A stretch of 46,713 nucleotides of DNA from Lunatimonas lonarensis (GCF_000390185.1 NZ_AQHR01000080.1:1-46713), one strand, 5' to 3'. Numbered from the stretch's first letter, positions 25,518-35,582 are shown. Notes: generated by a model not told the origin, from the letters alone. Made by a program: numbers and translations.

Positions 25518-28067
25518 TCAGCTCATCTGTAGGTTGTCTATACCCCCCATGTACGGATCAGTACGGCTAGGGAACCCAAACTCGGCCCTTCCCGCATATT
25601 GTCTTGTAAATTTGTCAAATCCTTGAGCGGTAATTGAAAAATCGTACCACCCATGGCTTTTTGACAAATCAATGTACAATACGCCTGAACTTCTTTCAGC
25701 GACTACCAAATTCCCGGACCCTAGCGAATAGGCATTGTCCTTCACCAGCAACTCCAATGGCCGGTCACCGTTGTTGAACAGATCCAACTTCACTTTTCCC
25801 TGCGAGCTGAAACGATTGGTTCGCTCATAGCTAGCCCTCACATCCAAACTCGGATCGTTTGCATCCCCGCTTAGCTTTCTGAAAAACCCATTAGGCCCCA
25901 GCACATCTATCTCATACATTTTGCCGGGAAACCGATCCAATGGCCAAGCGTAGGATATTCCATCCCCGGCTTTAACCGCAAAAGACCATACGGAGAGGGG
26001 TTCAAAACCACTTCTTCCTTCGAAATTGCGCACATAAGCATGAAACGGCGCACCGAGTGCCTTTTTGCCAAAAAGGCGACTGGAGGCAACAAAATCAACT
26101 ACCATCTCTTTTCTCATACTATCCATGCGTCCGTCCACATTCAGTTCGTAAGCCAGGGCATTCGATGGCTTGGTTCCAGGTTCCTGCCGGGGCATCCATG
26201 GCGACAAGCTTGGATTTACGTTCAGTTGACCCACCTCTGATTTGCTTAAGGCCTTGAAGTTATCCGGAATATTCTTAAAACTAGCGTTGTAAATCGACTT
26301 AACGTGTTCTTCTCTATTTACTAGATCAGGAATCTCTACGGTTTCTCCGTTATAGGGCCTAAAAACGGAGGTAAGGTCACCGCATATCGCTCTTCGCCAT
26401 TCGCTGATATTGGTTTCTTTGATCTCTTTTCCGGTCTTTTTAGAAAGAATTACCTCCATCAATTGGATTACAGAAGTAATATCACATACTTCGGAGTTGA
26501 CCCAACCACCCCGGGACCAAGGAGAGGCTACGACCAAAGGCACCCTGTATCCAAGTCCAACAGGGCTTTCCCTTGCATTTTCCGGCTTCATGCCGGGCGT
26601 ATCCAACTCCTGTTGAAGCGTCACATACTCGCCGGTGGCATCCAGTCCATCAGACATGCGTCCCGTGGAAAGGTCTCCGGGCTTGGGAGGTACGAAGGGA
26701 GGCACGTGATCGAAATACCCATCGTTTTCATCGTAATTGAGAATGAAGATGGTTTTCTTCCACACCTCCGGGTCTTGGGTGAGAATATCCAATGCCTCAG
26801 AAACGTACCAAGCACCATACCAAGGTGCACTCGGGTGATCAGAAAATTTCTGGGGGGCCACTAGCCAAGACACGGTGGGAAGTTTACCGGATTCCACGTC
26901 TTTTCGAAACTCGTGAAAGATATCTCCCTTCGGAATCTTCACCTCTCGCTTCTCACCTTCAAACTCGTAAGTAAGTGTTTCCGTAGCATGGTAGTCTGGA
27001 TCCATGTTATTTACGGTAAACGCCCGTTGGTGCAGGGATTTTTCACGATCCGAAAGCTTTTCGAAGGACTCGGGGTTCCAGGCTTTTAATGCTTCGGTCA
27101 CGCTAGCCAACTGCTCCCTTTTTTCGGATAGCATCTTTTCAAGATCTACCCGGCTACTTCCCTGCGCTTCCTGAAGCTGCCGCTCCGCAACCTGTATTTC
27201 TGCGGGCAGTTGTACCTCCATCTTTCTAAGAAACGCATAATGTCCTGGCGTAAAACGCACCTTGAATTGGGTGAACCATTCCAGGTTGTTATCGGTAAAA
27301 TTTGCCAGCAAGGATTCTTCCTCACCGGAAAGCTCTGTGGTAAGGCTTACCTCATTCTGATACACCTTCCAAGAGATGCCATGATCCTCCAACCGCTCTG
27401 GAAAGGTGTTCCAATTCACCTCCTTGGAATAGCCAATGTCTGAGTTTCGCACCTTTGGTTTATCTCCCGGTTTACCGTGTGTCTTACCGGTCCAGTGGTA
27501 GTTCCGGTTGGTCGTGGTACCGGTAAGCGAAGAACAAAAATGCTGATCACAAACCGTGAACGCATCAGCAAATGCATAGTAAAAGGGTATATCCTCCCGC
27601 TCATAAAATCCCATCGTCATGGGAACGTGCGCAAACTCCTTTCTGCCCGAGCGTTTGGCCTCGATCCATCCATCGTACTTTCCGTCGTTTCTGGCGTCTA
27701 CCTGATTCTCCCAGGAATGGGGAATGTCCTTCATCCAGGTGGCTTTTGTATCCTTTATGTTAAAGCGAAACGGAGAAAAGGTATTTCCATCCTTATCACT
27801 CTGCATCCATACCAGGTTATTATTTGGCAATCGAATGGCGCGCGGGTCGTTAAAGCCTCGAACACCTTTCAGTTTGCCAAAACAATGGTCAAAAGACCGG
27901 TTTTCCTGCATCAGCACGACAATGTGCTCTGCATCCATAAAGGTGGAGCCTGTTTCCGGATTGATAGCCATCGCCTTTTGGATGGAAGCAGGAAAGGAAG
28001 ACCATAAACCGGCTCCACCAGTGAAAACTGCTGCTTTTTTAAGAAAGTCTCTCCTTGAATCTTTCAT
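25518..28067 (-). CDS. Tat-exported phosphocholine-specific phospholipase C
   Basis: A secreted phosphoesterase-family (AcpA/PLC-type) enzyme of 849 residues that should split phosphatidylcholine or sphingomyelin into diacylglycerol or ceramide and phosphocholine. The twin-arginine signal is SRRDFLKKA near the N-terminus. The catalytic domain has the signature HIVVLMQENRSFDHCFG and GVRGFNDPRAI, a SLTGTTTNRNYHWTG nucleophile region, DHPSAPWYGAWYV, and LNYDENDGYFDHVPPF. The last ~200 residues match the two C-terminal PLC repeats (DUF756). I use the ATG at 28067, 9 nt inside the longest frame, which places the Arg pair at 5-6. It follows susC and susD in the same direction, suggesting that its products enter through that pair. 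Headgroup specificity is by family. Confidence 0.93.
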   Translation of the reverse strand: MKDSRRDFLKKAAVFTGGAGLWSSFPASIQKAMAINPETGSTFMDAEHIVVLMQENRSFDHCFGKLKGVRGFNDPRAIRLPNNNLVWMQSDKDGNTFSPFRFNIKDTKATWMKDIPHSWENQVDARNDGKYDGWIEAKRSGRKEFAHVPMTMGFYEREDIPFYYAFADAFTVCDQHFCSSLTGTTTNRNYHWTGKTHGKPGDKPKVRNSDIGYSKEVNWNTFPERLEDHGISWKVYQNEVSLTTELSGEEESLLANFTDNNLEWFTQFKVRFTPGHYAFLRKMEVQLPAEIQVAERQLQEAQGSSRVDLEKMLSEKREQLASVTEALKAWNPESFEKLSDREKSLHQRAFTVNNMDPDYHATETLTYEFEGEKREVKIPKGDIFHEFRKDVESGKLPTVSWLVAPQKFSDHPSAPWYGAWYVSEALDILTQDPEVWKKTIFILNYDENDGYFDHVPPFVPPKPGDLSTGRMSDGLDATGEYVTLQQELDTPGMKPENARESPVGLGYRVPLVVASPWSRGGWVNSEVCDITSVIQLMEVILSKKTGKEIKETNISEWRRAICGDLTSVFRPYNGETVEIPDLVNREEHVKSIYNASFKNIPDNFKALSKSEVGQLNVNPSLSPWMPRQEPGTKPSNALAYELNVDGRMDSMRKEMVVDFVASSRLFGKKALGAPFHAYVRNFEGRSGFEPLSVWSFAVKAGDGISYAWPLDRFPGKMYEIDVLGPNGFFRKLSGDANDPSLDVRASYERTNRFSSQGKVKLDLFNNGDRPLELLVKDNAYSLGSGNLVVAERSSGVLYIDLSKSHGWYDFSITAQGFDKFTRQYAGRAEFGFPSRTDPYMGGIDNLQMS

Positions 28068-28163
28068 TCGATACAATGGTTAATGTTTTTTATTTTCTAG
28101 GGTAGAAAAAGCAGTGTAAGGTACAACTTGTAACCCATTGCCTCAACACCATCTATGTAAGAA

Positions 28164-28189
28164 TGGCCATGAGAATTTTCCCATGGCCA
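28164..28189. repeat. Hairpin between susD and phospholipase gene
   Basis: Perfect 8-bp inverted repeat TGGCCATG / CATGGCCA with a 10-nt loop in the 152-bp gap downstream of susD. No T-run follows on the minus strand, so it is more likely an mRNA-stabilising or processing element that lowers phospholipase expression relative to susCD than a full terminator. Confidence 0.5.
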
Positions 28190-28219
28190 AATCAAACACC
28201 AATTTATAGGATCGGCAGC

Positions 28220-29770
28220 TTACTGCGCATCCCACCAAACACGCGTAGTGATTACGTCTGCACCCTGTCTCGCGACCGCCTCCTGATAATTGTCCCGATT
28301 GAGGGCCTGTACACCGGTAGGGTACATAAACCTCCTGGGCACAGAGTCAAAAAACGCCGCAGGGCCTGGAGTTACCGTGGGGATGCCGGTTCTACGCCAA
28401 TCATACCAACCCTCCATACCGGTAAAAAACAAAGCCAACCACTTTTGCATACCTATTTTCACCAGCTTTTCCTGTTGCGAGCCTGTGTAGGCTATTGGTG
28501 CCTGAAGATAGTAGTCGGGAGCAGGCTGGGTCACGTCTGCGATGGGGTTCAGATTGGCAGCCCTCAGTCTAGCCTCATAATAATCAAAGGAGGCACGAAT
28601 TCCATTTAAGTAATAGGTTTCGGCATTTCCGGTTGTAATGAAGCCTCTTTCCCTGGCCTCCGCAAGAATAAATTGCACCTCCGAGTAGCTCATCAACATG
28701 GTCTGAAAGCCGGTTGGTGAGGCGAACGGAGAACACTGTAGACAGGAAAACAACAAACCGATATTTGAAATGAAGTTGGATCCTCCTTTTGTGGGATCGC
28801 CGGTGGGAGAATAACCGTATGCATCCTCATCGGCAAGTCCATTTGGCACGCCAGCGTAATCCTGTGGTCTACCAACCAGTCCTGCCCTTGAATCCGTCGT
28901 AGGCTGTGCATACACATGGAGTCTAGGGTCGTTGTAGTCCTTGAGCACCCGCTCCAATGTGGTACTTAGTCGGTATTCATCGAAGGATCCTGAACGGGTG
29001 GTAAAAAGGTAGTGCTGATTCGGCACATCTGCTAGATGTTGCAGAGCTGCATTATCTTCGTTTCCGGTAATGATGGGGCTGCCGGAAGGATCTGCAACAA
29101 TTGACTGCATGGCCGAAGATGGGTCAATCCGTTTGGACAACCTCATCAATGCCCTCAATCTAAGAGAATTGGCAAGCTTTTTCCATTTTAGGACATTTCC
29201 ACCAAAGAGAATATCACCTTCCATGGTCTCGCTGGAGGATCCCAATAATTGATTGGCCCTAGCCAAATCAGCCAAAATCCCCTGGTAGATTACTTCCTGT
29301 CGATCGAACTTGGGATAGTTGATCTCTTCCTTGGCTCTGGTAGCCTCCGTAAAAGGAAGATCACCATAGGCGTCGGTCATAAACGCGTACATCATGGATT
29401 TCATAACCAAGGCGGCACCCACATAATTGTTTTGGCCGGCAGCCTCCCCGAGATTTACCACGTTGTTTACATCCCTCATGGCGTTGTAAAATACGCTGTA
29501 CGGGTTGCCCTGTGGACCCCAATTGTACCTATCTTCATTGGTAAACTGTATTTTAGCAGAATACTGCACCACTACATTACCCAATCCCCAGGATTTCCCT
29601 ACTATCTCATTGGAGGCAACCCGTATGATATGAGGCAGCAGGAGAGCCGGTGACACGACTTCCGGACTATTGGGGTTACGGTTTACTTCTTCAAAATCCT
29701 TGTCACATCCTGTCATTACAAACAGGGTTACGGCAGCAAGTAAACTGCTATATTTTAGAAATTTGTTCAT
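28220..29770 (-). CDS. SusD/RagB-like nutrient-binding lipoprotein
   Basis: A 516-residue surface lipoprotein that forms the lid of the adjacent SusC-type channel. The signal MNKFLKYSSLLAAVTLFVMTGC gives the lipidated Cys; DKDFEEVNRNPNSPE follows, typical of the SusD-like 2 group. TPR-like helices appear in the middle (YVGAALVMKSMMYAFMTDAYGDLPF, KLANSLRLRALMRLS) and the C-terminal WLALFFTGMEGWYDWRRTGIP is characteristic of the family. I use the ATG at 29770 because it gives a compact signal peptide. It lies 19 bp after susC. The substrate is not predictable from sequence; the downstream phospholipase suggests a lipid- or phosphate-derived one. Confidence 0.94.
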   Translation of the reverse strand: MNKFLKYSSLLAAVTLFVMTGCDKDFEEVNRNPNSPEVVSPALLLPHIIRVASNEIVGKSWGLGNVVVQYSAKIQFTNEDRYNWGPQGNPYSVFYNAMRDVNNVVNLGEAAGQNNYVGAALVMKSMMYAFMTDAYGDLPFTEATRAKEEINYPKFDRQEVIYQGILADLARANQLLGSSSETMEGDILFGGNVLKWKKLANSLRLRALMRLSKRIDPSSAMQSIVADPSGSPIITGNEDNAALQHLADVPNQHYLFTTRSGSFDEYRLSTTLERVLKDYNDPRLHVYAQPTTDSRAGLVGRPQDYAGVPNGLADEDAYGYSPTGDPTKGGSNFISNIGLLFSCLQCSPFASPTGFQTMLMSYSEVQFILAEARERGFITTGNAETYYLNGIRASFDYYEARLRAANLNPIADVTQPAPDYYLQAPIAYTGSQQEKLVKIGMQKWLALFFTGMEGWYDWRRTGIPTVTPGPAAFFDSVPRRFMYPTGVQALNRDNYQEAVARQGADVITTRVWWDAQ

Positions 29771-29789
29771 GATCATCATCGTTCAGCGA

Positions 29790-32700
29790 TTAAAACTTTA
29801 GGTTAAGATTGAACCCTATGCTCCTCGTCGAAGGAAATGCCATATCCTCTACTCCTGGAATAAGTGTTCCTCCAGACATGGACATGGTCTCAGGGTCAAA
29901 GTGTGGGTTTTCGGTCCACAAAAAGAGGTTTCTTCCTACCAAGGAAAGTTTGGCTTCCTGGAACGGAAGCTTATTCATGGCCGCCGCCGGAATATTCACC
30001 CCAAGGGTCACCTCTCGCAGTTTCACAAAAGAGGCATCGTACATGGCCGCCTCCACATTGCTACGCTCATAGTACCTATTGTGCCAATCCCTGGAGCTGA
30101 TTTTTCTGTCATTTGGGATAAAGGAGCCATCGGCTGTCCGGATCACACCGGGACTTATGATGCCATTGCCTTCCACGCTTAGGTCATAGCCGTTTTCCCT
30201 GCCAAGCAAAGTCTCCGCCAACTGACCGGAGGTTGAGCCAATCGTCTTGGTACGGGATACTACAATGCCCCCATATCGGATATCAAAAAGGAAACCAAGG
30301 TAAAAACGCTTGTAGTTCAGTGTATTTTGGATTCCCAACATCCAGTCTGGATTATAATTCCCCCATAGTTTTACAGCAGCACCTGTCAGGGGCGTACCGC
30401 TCGTATTATGTATGATTTGACCAAAATAGGGGCTGTTGGGATCCTCTACCCGCTCAAATCCCCTTCCGTAAATATTGCCCATACGCTCGCCCACACGCGC
30501 CTGAATGTTGGCACCATTTCGGCCCACCATGGAGTAAATGTCCAAACCGTCGGTCAGCTCAAGCACCCTGCTTCTGTTACGGGTAAAGTTAGCCGAAACA
30601 TTCCAGGTTATGCCGTTGGCTTTTTGAATAGGGGTACCGTTTACCATTACCTCTAGCCCATGGTTTTGGATCTCACCTGCATTGATTATTCTACTGGCAT
30701 ACCCGGTGGAGATGTCCAACTCGATCGGAATGATCTGGTTACGGGTTCTGTTATCGTAATAGGTTACGTCCAATCCCAACCTGCCTTTTAAGAACCGAAC
30801 ATCTGTTCCAAACTCATAGGAAGCGGTACGCTCAGGTTTCAGGCTTGCATTGGTAAGACGGTTTGATTCCGATTTGACCTGTATAGATCCCCAGGCGATT
30901 TCGGGATTGAATACATTCGTCAGGCTGTAGGGGTCTGTATCATTTCCCACTTCTGCAAATGCTCCCCGCAACTTGAAAAAGGAAATGGCAGATGGCATCT
31001 CTATCATATCGGAAATCACAGCACTCATGGTTACCGAAGGATAGAAATAGCTGTTACTGTTCACAGGCAGGGTGCTGGACCAGTCGTTCCTCCCGGTGAT
31101 ATCCAGGAACAACACGTTCTTGTACCCTATTTGCCCAAATCCATACATGGAATTAATTCGCTTCTCCGAGGTGAAATGGTTGACTTGCAGGTTTACTGCG
31201 GTATTGGTAAAGTTGTAGATATTTGGTATCAACAACTGGGGAGCCCTGGTCTGCTGCAGACGGTTTTCCTGTACCATTTGGTTTCCTCCTAGAGAAACGG
31301 TATAGGTCCAATTTGATTTTCCGGTTTCTGAATAAGTCAGCAAAAAATCGGAGTTTCGCTCGCTAAAGAAAACCATGTCCTCACGGTAGCTTCCGCGGGG
31401 AAATCGCTGCGTGCTAAACGCCCTCCTACGGTCCCGTAGATCGTTGAACAAATCCAAGCCAGTCCGTACCATCAAGCTAAGTTTGTCGGTGAACTGGTAG
31501 TTTGCCATTACGTTCCCGAAAACCCGGTCTTTACTCTGACCGTTGGTGTTTTCGTATACGGTAAAATAAGGGTTATCGTGGTAGTTATAGTTGTAGTTGA
31601 ACTGCTGCACACCCTCCAGACCTGGCATCCAATAGTCACGCAAGCTACGGGTATTTACCTGCCTTCCATACCAAATCCACAGATACATCAAGCTCTCCGT
31701 ACCATAACTGATGCTGGGTCGGTTTCCGCTGACCGAGTTCTGGTAGTTGATCGTCGTGTTTAGGCTAAGTTTGTCGGTGATCTGTGTCATACCGTTCATC
31801 GCAATGGTGTTTCTTTTCAGATCGGTATTGGGTACTATTCCTGTCTGATCAAGGTTGGTCCAGGAAAACCGGAAATTGGACTTATCGCTTCCGGCCGCTA
31901 TGGCAACGTTGTTGGAAAGGGTTACACCGGTTTGGAAGAAATCATTGATGTTATTTGGCTGGGCAATCCATGGAGTGGGCGTAATAGTACTGCCCGCAGG
32001 AGCATTCAAATCCCCTCCCCTATATCCGGGTACATTTCTTGGCGAATCAAACTGCGCGATGGAAAGTCCGGCATCCATAGCAGGCCCCCAGCTTTCATCC
32101 ACCCCATCAGCTAACCCTCCGCCTCGGCCATTGACAAAAGAAAACAGGCCGTTATTACCCTGTCCGTACTTGTCCTGCCACTGTGGCATGGTTAAAGGAG
32201 ACTCGAAGGTGGTGTTCGAGTTGATGGTAACACCCAGCCCTTTTTTATTTTTACCGGTTTTGGTTGTGATCAAAATGGCCCCATTTGCAGCTCTTGATCC
32301 GTAGAGTGCCGCCGCAGCAGGCCCTTTCAAAATAGAAACCGAGGCGATATCGTCGGGGTTTATCTCTCCGGCTGCATTGCCGTAGTCAACCTCCAAGTTT
32401 CCGGAACCCGACGCTCCTACCAAGCTATTGCTGATGGGTACCCCATCGACCACAAAGAGTGGCTGGTTTGCGTTAATATTCAGGGATGATTCACCCCGGA
32501 TCGTCACCCGGGCCGAACCGCCAATACCACTCGATGAATTGGTTACCTGCACGCCGGCAACACGTCCACTGAGTGAGTTGATCATGTTCGTTTCCCGTGC
32601 TTCGGTAAAGCGGTCACCATCCACGGCCTGCACAGAGTAGCCAAGGGCTTTTGTTTCCCTCTCCACACCCAGTGCCGTCACAACCACCTCGCTCAGATCC

Positions 32701-33047
32701 TCAGAAGAATAGACGAGGGACACATTAACTACGTTTTGGTTGCCGACGGTAACTTCCTGCGTGGTAAACCCAATGTAGGAAATAACCAGTACCGACTCAG
32801 GCCCAGGCACTTCCAGTTGATAATTTCCTTCGATATTGGATACCGTACCCCGGGTCGTTCCCTTGATCAATATCGAAGCACCTAGCACCGGGTCTCCGGT
32901 ACCGCTTTCAGAGATTTTGCCACTCACCATCCGGCTTTGGGCGTGAAGACCAAAATTGGTCGCAACTGTAAAAAGCAGACCTATCAGAAAAATTTTCGAC
33001 AGTTGGTAGATCGGCCTTTTACCTTTTTTTTGTACTACATTTCTCAT
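29790..33047 (-). CDS. SusC/RagA-family TonB-linked outer-membrane protein
   Basis: A 1085-residue TonB-dependent channel. Signal peptide (about 1-36, ending LHAQ), CarboxypepD_reg-like domain (about 38-115; GKISESGTGDPVLGASILIKG), a TonB-box region with EVVVTALGVERE, the plug (SLSGRVAGVQVTNSSSG, LFVVDGVPISN, the SusC signature DIASVSILKGPAAAALYGSRAANG), and a 22-strand-type barrel to the C-terminal RSIGFNLNLKF. No N-terminal STN domain is visible, so it is unlikely to signal to an anti-sigma factor. It is first in the susC-susD-phospholipase run; the 415-bp region upstream carries the terminator of the previous operon and presumably its promoter. Confidence 0.96.
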   Translation of the reverse strand: MRNVVQKKGKRPIYQLSKIFLIGLLFTVATNFGLHAQSRMVSGKISESGTGDPVLGASILIKGTTRGTVSNIEGNYQLEVPGPESVLVISYIGFTTQEVTVGNQNVVNVSLVYSSEDLSEVVVTALGVERETKALGYSVQAVDGDRFTEARETNMINSLSGRVAGVQVTNSSSGIGGSARVTIRGESSLNINANQPLFVVDGVPISNSLVGASGSGNLEVDYGNAAGEINPDDIASVSILKGPAAAALYGSRAANGAILITTKTGKNKKGLGVTINSNTTFESPLTMPQWQDKYGQGNNGLFSFVNGRGGGLADGVDESWGPAMDAGLSIAQFDSPRNVPGYRGGDLNAPAGSTITPTPWIAQPNNINDFFQTGVTLSNNVAIAAGSDKSNFRFSWTNLDQTGIVPNTDLKRNTIAMNGMTQITDKLSLNTTINYQNSVSGNRPSISYGTESLMYLWIWYGRQVNTRSLRDYWMPGLEGVQQFNYNYNYHDNPYFTVYENTNGQSKDRVFGNVMANYQFTDKLSLMVRTGLDLFNDLRDRRRAFSTQRFPRGSYREDMVFFSERNSDFLLTYSETGKSNWTYTVSLGGNQMVQENRLQQTRAPQLLIPNIYNFTNTAVNLQVNHFTSEKRINSMYGFGQIGYKNVLFLDITGRNDWSSTLPVNSNSYFYPSVTMSAVISDMIEMPSAISFFKLRGAFAEVGNDTDPYSLTNVFNPEIAWGSIQVKSESNRLTNASLKPERTASYEFGTDVRFLKGRLGLDVTYYDNRTRNQIIPIELDISTGYASRIINAGEIQNHGLEVMVNGTPIQKANGITWNVSANFTRNRSRVLELTDGLDIYSMVGRNGANIQARVGERMGNIYGRGFERVEDPNSPYFGQIIHNTSGTPLTGAAVKLWGNYNPDWMLGIQNTLNYKRFYLGFLFDIRYGGIVVSRTKTIGSTSGQLAETLLGRENGYDLSVEGNGIISPGVIRTADGSFIPNDRKISSRDWHNRYYERSNVEAAMYDASFVKLREVTLGVNIPAAAMNKLPFQEAKLSLVGRNLFLWTENPHFDPETMSMSGGTLIPGVEDMAFPSTRSIGFNLNLKF

Positions 33048-33415
33048 AGTAAATGGGTTGAAAATGAGGTAATGAAATAGGGTTAAAATAGATTTAAATA
33101 GGCAGTGCTTATTCTTCCTTGCAAGAGAAAAGCGGACATAAAAATTGGTCTTAGCAAACAGAAAATTCTCTAAAAATACGGATAACCTGTATGTGGCAGG
33201 GTTGGAGAAATCCCGAAATTAGGGCCAATTATATACGGATTAAATTTAACAAATTTTCACCTTTCCCAAACGATTGCAATGGTAGATTTTCTGTTTTATA
33301 GAATAATATTTTTTTGTTTTTGATGAACGGCCAAATTTGACCATAAAAACTCACATCAAGGTGGAAAAGGCGATTAACAAAAAATGAACTTTTAAAAACC
33401 TGACGTAACCATTTG
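33048..33415. other. AT-rich intergenic region upstream of susC
   Basis: About 370 bp without a supportable gene. The only longer frame here (33229-33567, minus) has no family features and runs into the aldehyde dehydrogenase gene out of frame. The region should contain the susC promoter, but I find no exact TAnnTTTG on the minus strand, and no regulator gene, sigma/anti-sigma pair or riboswitch I can recognise. Confidence 0.6.
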
Positions 33416-33453
33416 GTAAAAAGAACGGGTGGGGCATTTGAAACCCTCACCCG
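33416..33453 (-). terminator. Rho-independent terminator of ADH-GATase-ALDH operon
   Basis: On the minus strand a 9-bp stem (CGGGTG and CCCACCCG sides, with a single bulged base) is followed by TTCTTTTT. It starts 11 bp after the aldehyde dehydrogenase stop and separates this operon from susC. Confidence 0.8.
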
Positions 33454-33463
33454 ATTTTGGACA

Positions 33464-34828
33464 TTAATCTCTGAGGTGATAGGCCTTTGGCTGCACGAAG
33501 GCACGAATGCCTTGGTAGGAAAGCGTAGACCCCAACCCGGAATTCTTCCTACCCGACCAAGGAACATTCGGACTTACCCGGTCGCAACAGTTCCAATAGA
33601 CCGTTCCGACAGAAAGTTGATCCAGAAGATCAAGCGCCCGTCCCTTGTTGGCAGAGAAAACAGCCGCTGTTAGTCCATAGGTGGTATCCTTCATCAACGA
33701 AAGTGCTTCCTCATCATTCGCCACCTTTTGTATGCCAATGATCGGGCCAAAAGACTCTTCTTTCATTACTTCCATCTGATGGTTCACCGCTGAGAGGACA
33801 GTAGGCGCAAAGTAATACCCTTCTCGATCTAGCGAATACCCTCCGCACTTGAGCTCGGCACCCTTTAATAGCGCATCCTGCACCTGTTCCTCCAAAATTC
33901 CTACCTGAGGCTGCCGGGTGAGTGGGCCAATGAAGGTGGTTTTGTTCATGGGATCTCCCACTTTATAGGATTTCACTTCCTCCACGAAGTAATTGACAAA
34001 CTCATCGTAAACAGATTCATGTACGTATATCCGCTCTACAGCGCAGCAACTCTGTCCATTGTTGTAAAATGCTCCTTCTGCGGCATTTATGGCTGCTTGT
34101 TTGACATCGAAAACATCATCCATAATGTAGAGTGGATCCTTGCCTCCCAACTCCAACTGAACTGGAACCAATTTGGGAGCTACTTGGGTCGCGATGTACT
34201 TGCCCGTGTTATACGATCCCGTAAAAAAATACCCATCCAAATCAGCCTCCAACAAGAGCTGACCGACCTCTCCCGTTCCGAAGATGCATTCAAAAACATT
34301 TTCCGGCACACCGGCACGCCAAAGCAATTCCCTAAATTTCATTCCCGTAAGGGATGCAAACTCCGATGGCTTATAAATCACCGAATTACCGGCAACCAAT
34401 GCATATAGAAAAACATTGTAGCCCACGTTATAGGGGAAATTCCAAGCAGAAATATTCGCCACTACGCCCAATGGCTCGTAGGCAATACGCTCTTTGGTAG
34501 CACCTTCCGTGACCATATCCTCAGACGCCAGCCATTTTAGCGCGTTTGCCTCCAAATGAACCAGTCGGTTGTTGGCCCCGCGTATTTCGTTTATGGATTG
34601 CTGTAGAGGTTTACCGGTTTCCTGTGTCAGGATCACCGCCAACTCATCCAAGTTCGCCTCGACGAGTTTTCCAAATTTTAACAGAATAGCAAGACGTTCT
34701 TCTACCGACAACTCAAACCAAGCAGGTTGTCCTTTTCGCAGCTTTTCTATTTTTTCCCTTACTTGTTCTGCATTATCAGAGAGGATTTCGGTAACGATGG
34801 CCCCATTGGCCGGATTAATGACTTGCAT
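33464..34828 (-). CDS. NAD(P)-dependent aldehyde dehydrogenase
   Basis: A 454-residue cytoplasmic enzyme oxidising an aldehyde to its acid. Family residues are present: Asn130 (SAWNFPYN), the FTGSYNTGK nucleotide loop at 202-210, Glu226 (LELGGKDP) and catalytic Cys261 (NNGQSCCAVER), plus EESFGPIIG near 362. It resembles the succinate-semialdehyde / aminoaldehyde group. It overlaps the amidotransferase-type hydrolase gene by 14 bp and is last in an ADH-GATase-ALDH operon, so it most likely takes the aldehyde made by the alcohol dehydrogenase, possibly as a gamma-glutamyl adduct. Substrate not fixed by sequence. Confidence 0.95.
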   Translation of the reverse strand: MQVINPANGAIVTEILSDNAEQVREKIEKLRKGQPAWFELSVEERLAILLKFGKLVEANLDELAVILTQETGKPLQQSINEIRGANNRLVHLEANALKWLASEDMVTEGATKERIAYEPLGVVANISAWNFPYNVGYNVFLYALVAGNSVIYKPSEFASLTGMKFRELLWRAGVPENVFECIFGTGEVGQLLLEADLDGYFFTGSYNTGKYIATQVAPKLVPVQLELGGKDPLYIMDDVFDVKQAAINAAEGAFYNNGQSCCAVERIYVHESVYDEFVNYFVEEVKSYKVGDPMNKTTFIGPLTRQPQVGILEEQVQDALLKGAELKCGGYSLDREGYYFAPTVLSAVNHQMEVMKEESFGPIIGIQKVANDEEALSLMKDTTYGLTAAVFSANKGRALDLLDQLSVGTVYWNCCDRVSPNVPWSGRKNSGLGSTLSYQGIRAFVQPKAYHLRD

Positions 34829-35582
34829 GTAAATTTTCCTTTACGTGAGATAAAAACATTTCGATGATTTTACCGGATTCCAGGGTACCATCGTGTTTTT
34901 GGTAAGAAAACTCGGGATGCCACTGTACGCCCAGTACCTTTCCCGGAGTACTCTTTGTATACGATACAGCCTCGACGAGCCCATCTTCGCGGCAGGTTGC
35001 CAATACCTCTAAGCCACTGCCCAGATCCTTAACGCCTTGATGATGCACCGAATTAACGATACACCCCGAGTCATGGCCATAGATATCCCCAAGTAGCGAA
35101 TTTGTGGGAAAGGAAACACCGTGCCGCAAATGGTCATAGGCATCGGCATCCCTGTGCAGAATGGCATCCGGGCGTTGAGTAGCTATGTCCTGGTACAAGG
35201 TTCCTCCCAGAAACACATTCAAAAGCTGAAACCCACGGCAGATGGCCAGGATGGGTTTTTCGTGTCGAAACGCGTACTCCATCAGCTTAAGCTCATAGGC
35301 ATCCCTCGTCGGGTCACCTAACCATTTGCCAGGGATTATCGGCTTTTCATTGTAGGATGCCGGGGACAAATCCGTCCCTCCCTGGAATACAAACCCATCC
35401 AATTGATCCATGATAGGGTAAAGAAAAGAATCCTCTACCGTAGGGATCAGCACGGGCAATACCCCTACCTGGCAAACAAAGTTTGCCATATCCTTTTCGA
35501 GGTAATTTAGGGTCTTGGGGCCAAATACCAGCCGACCGGGATCAGGATACATCAAGCAGGAACTGATTCCTATCTTTATCAT
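34815..35582 (-). CDS. Gamma-glutamyl-gamma-aminobutyrate hydrolase family protein (peptidase C26)
   Basis: A 255-residue class I glutamine-amidotransferase-like hydrolase of the PuuD type. Catalytic triad: Cys115 (AICRGFQLLNV), His222 and Glu224 (VQWHPEF). FQGGTDLSPASYNE at 66-79 and NSVHHQGVKDLG at 177-188 are also typical. PuuD-like enzymes remove glutamate from gamma-glutamylated amines after the amine has been oxidised. It starts inside the ADH stop codon (ATGA overlap) and ends 14 bp inside the aldehyde dehydrogenase gene, so the three proteins are made together. Its partner ligase (a glutamine-synthetase-like enzyme) is not in the window. Confidence 0.93.
   Translation of the reverse strand: MIKIGISSCLMYPDPGRLVFGPKTLNYLEKDMANFVCQVGVLPVLIPTVEDSFLYPIMDQLDGFVFQGGTDLSPASYNEKPIIPGKWLGDPTRDAYELKLMEYAFRHEKPILAICRGFQLLNVFLGGTLYQDIATQRPDAILHRDADAYDHLRHGVSFPTNSLLGDIYGHDSGCIVNSVHHQGVKDLGSGLEVLATCREDGLVEAVSYTKSTPGKVLGVQWHPEFSYQKHDGTLESGKIIEMFLSHVKENLHASH

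Noticed and set aside
33229-33567. A 112-residue minus-strand frame upstream of susC
   Set aside because: It overlaps the aldehyde dehydrogenase gene in another frame, covers the operon terminator, and has no family features; the composition looks like non-coding AT-rich DNA.
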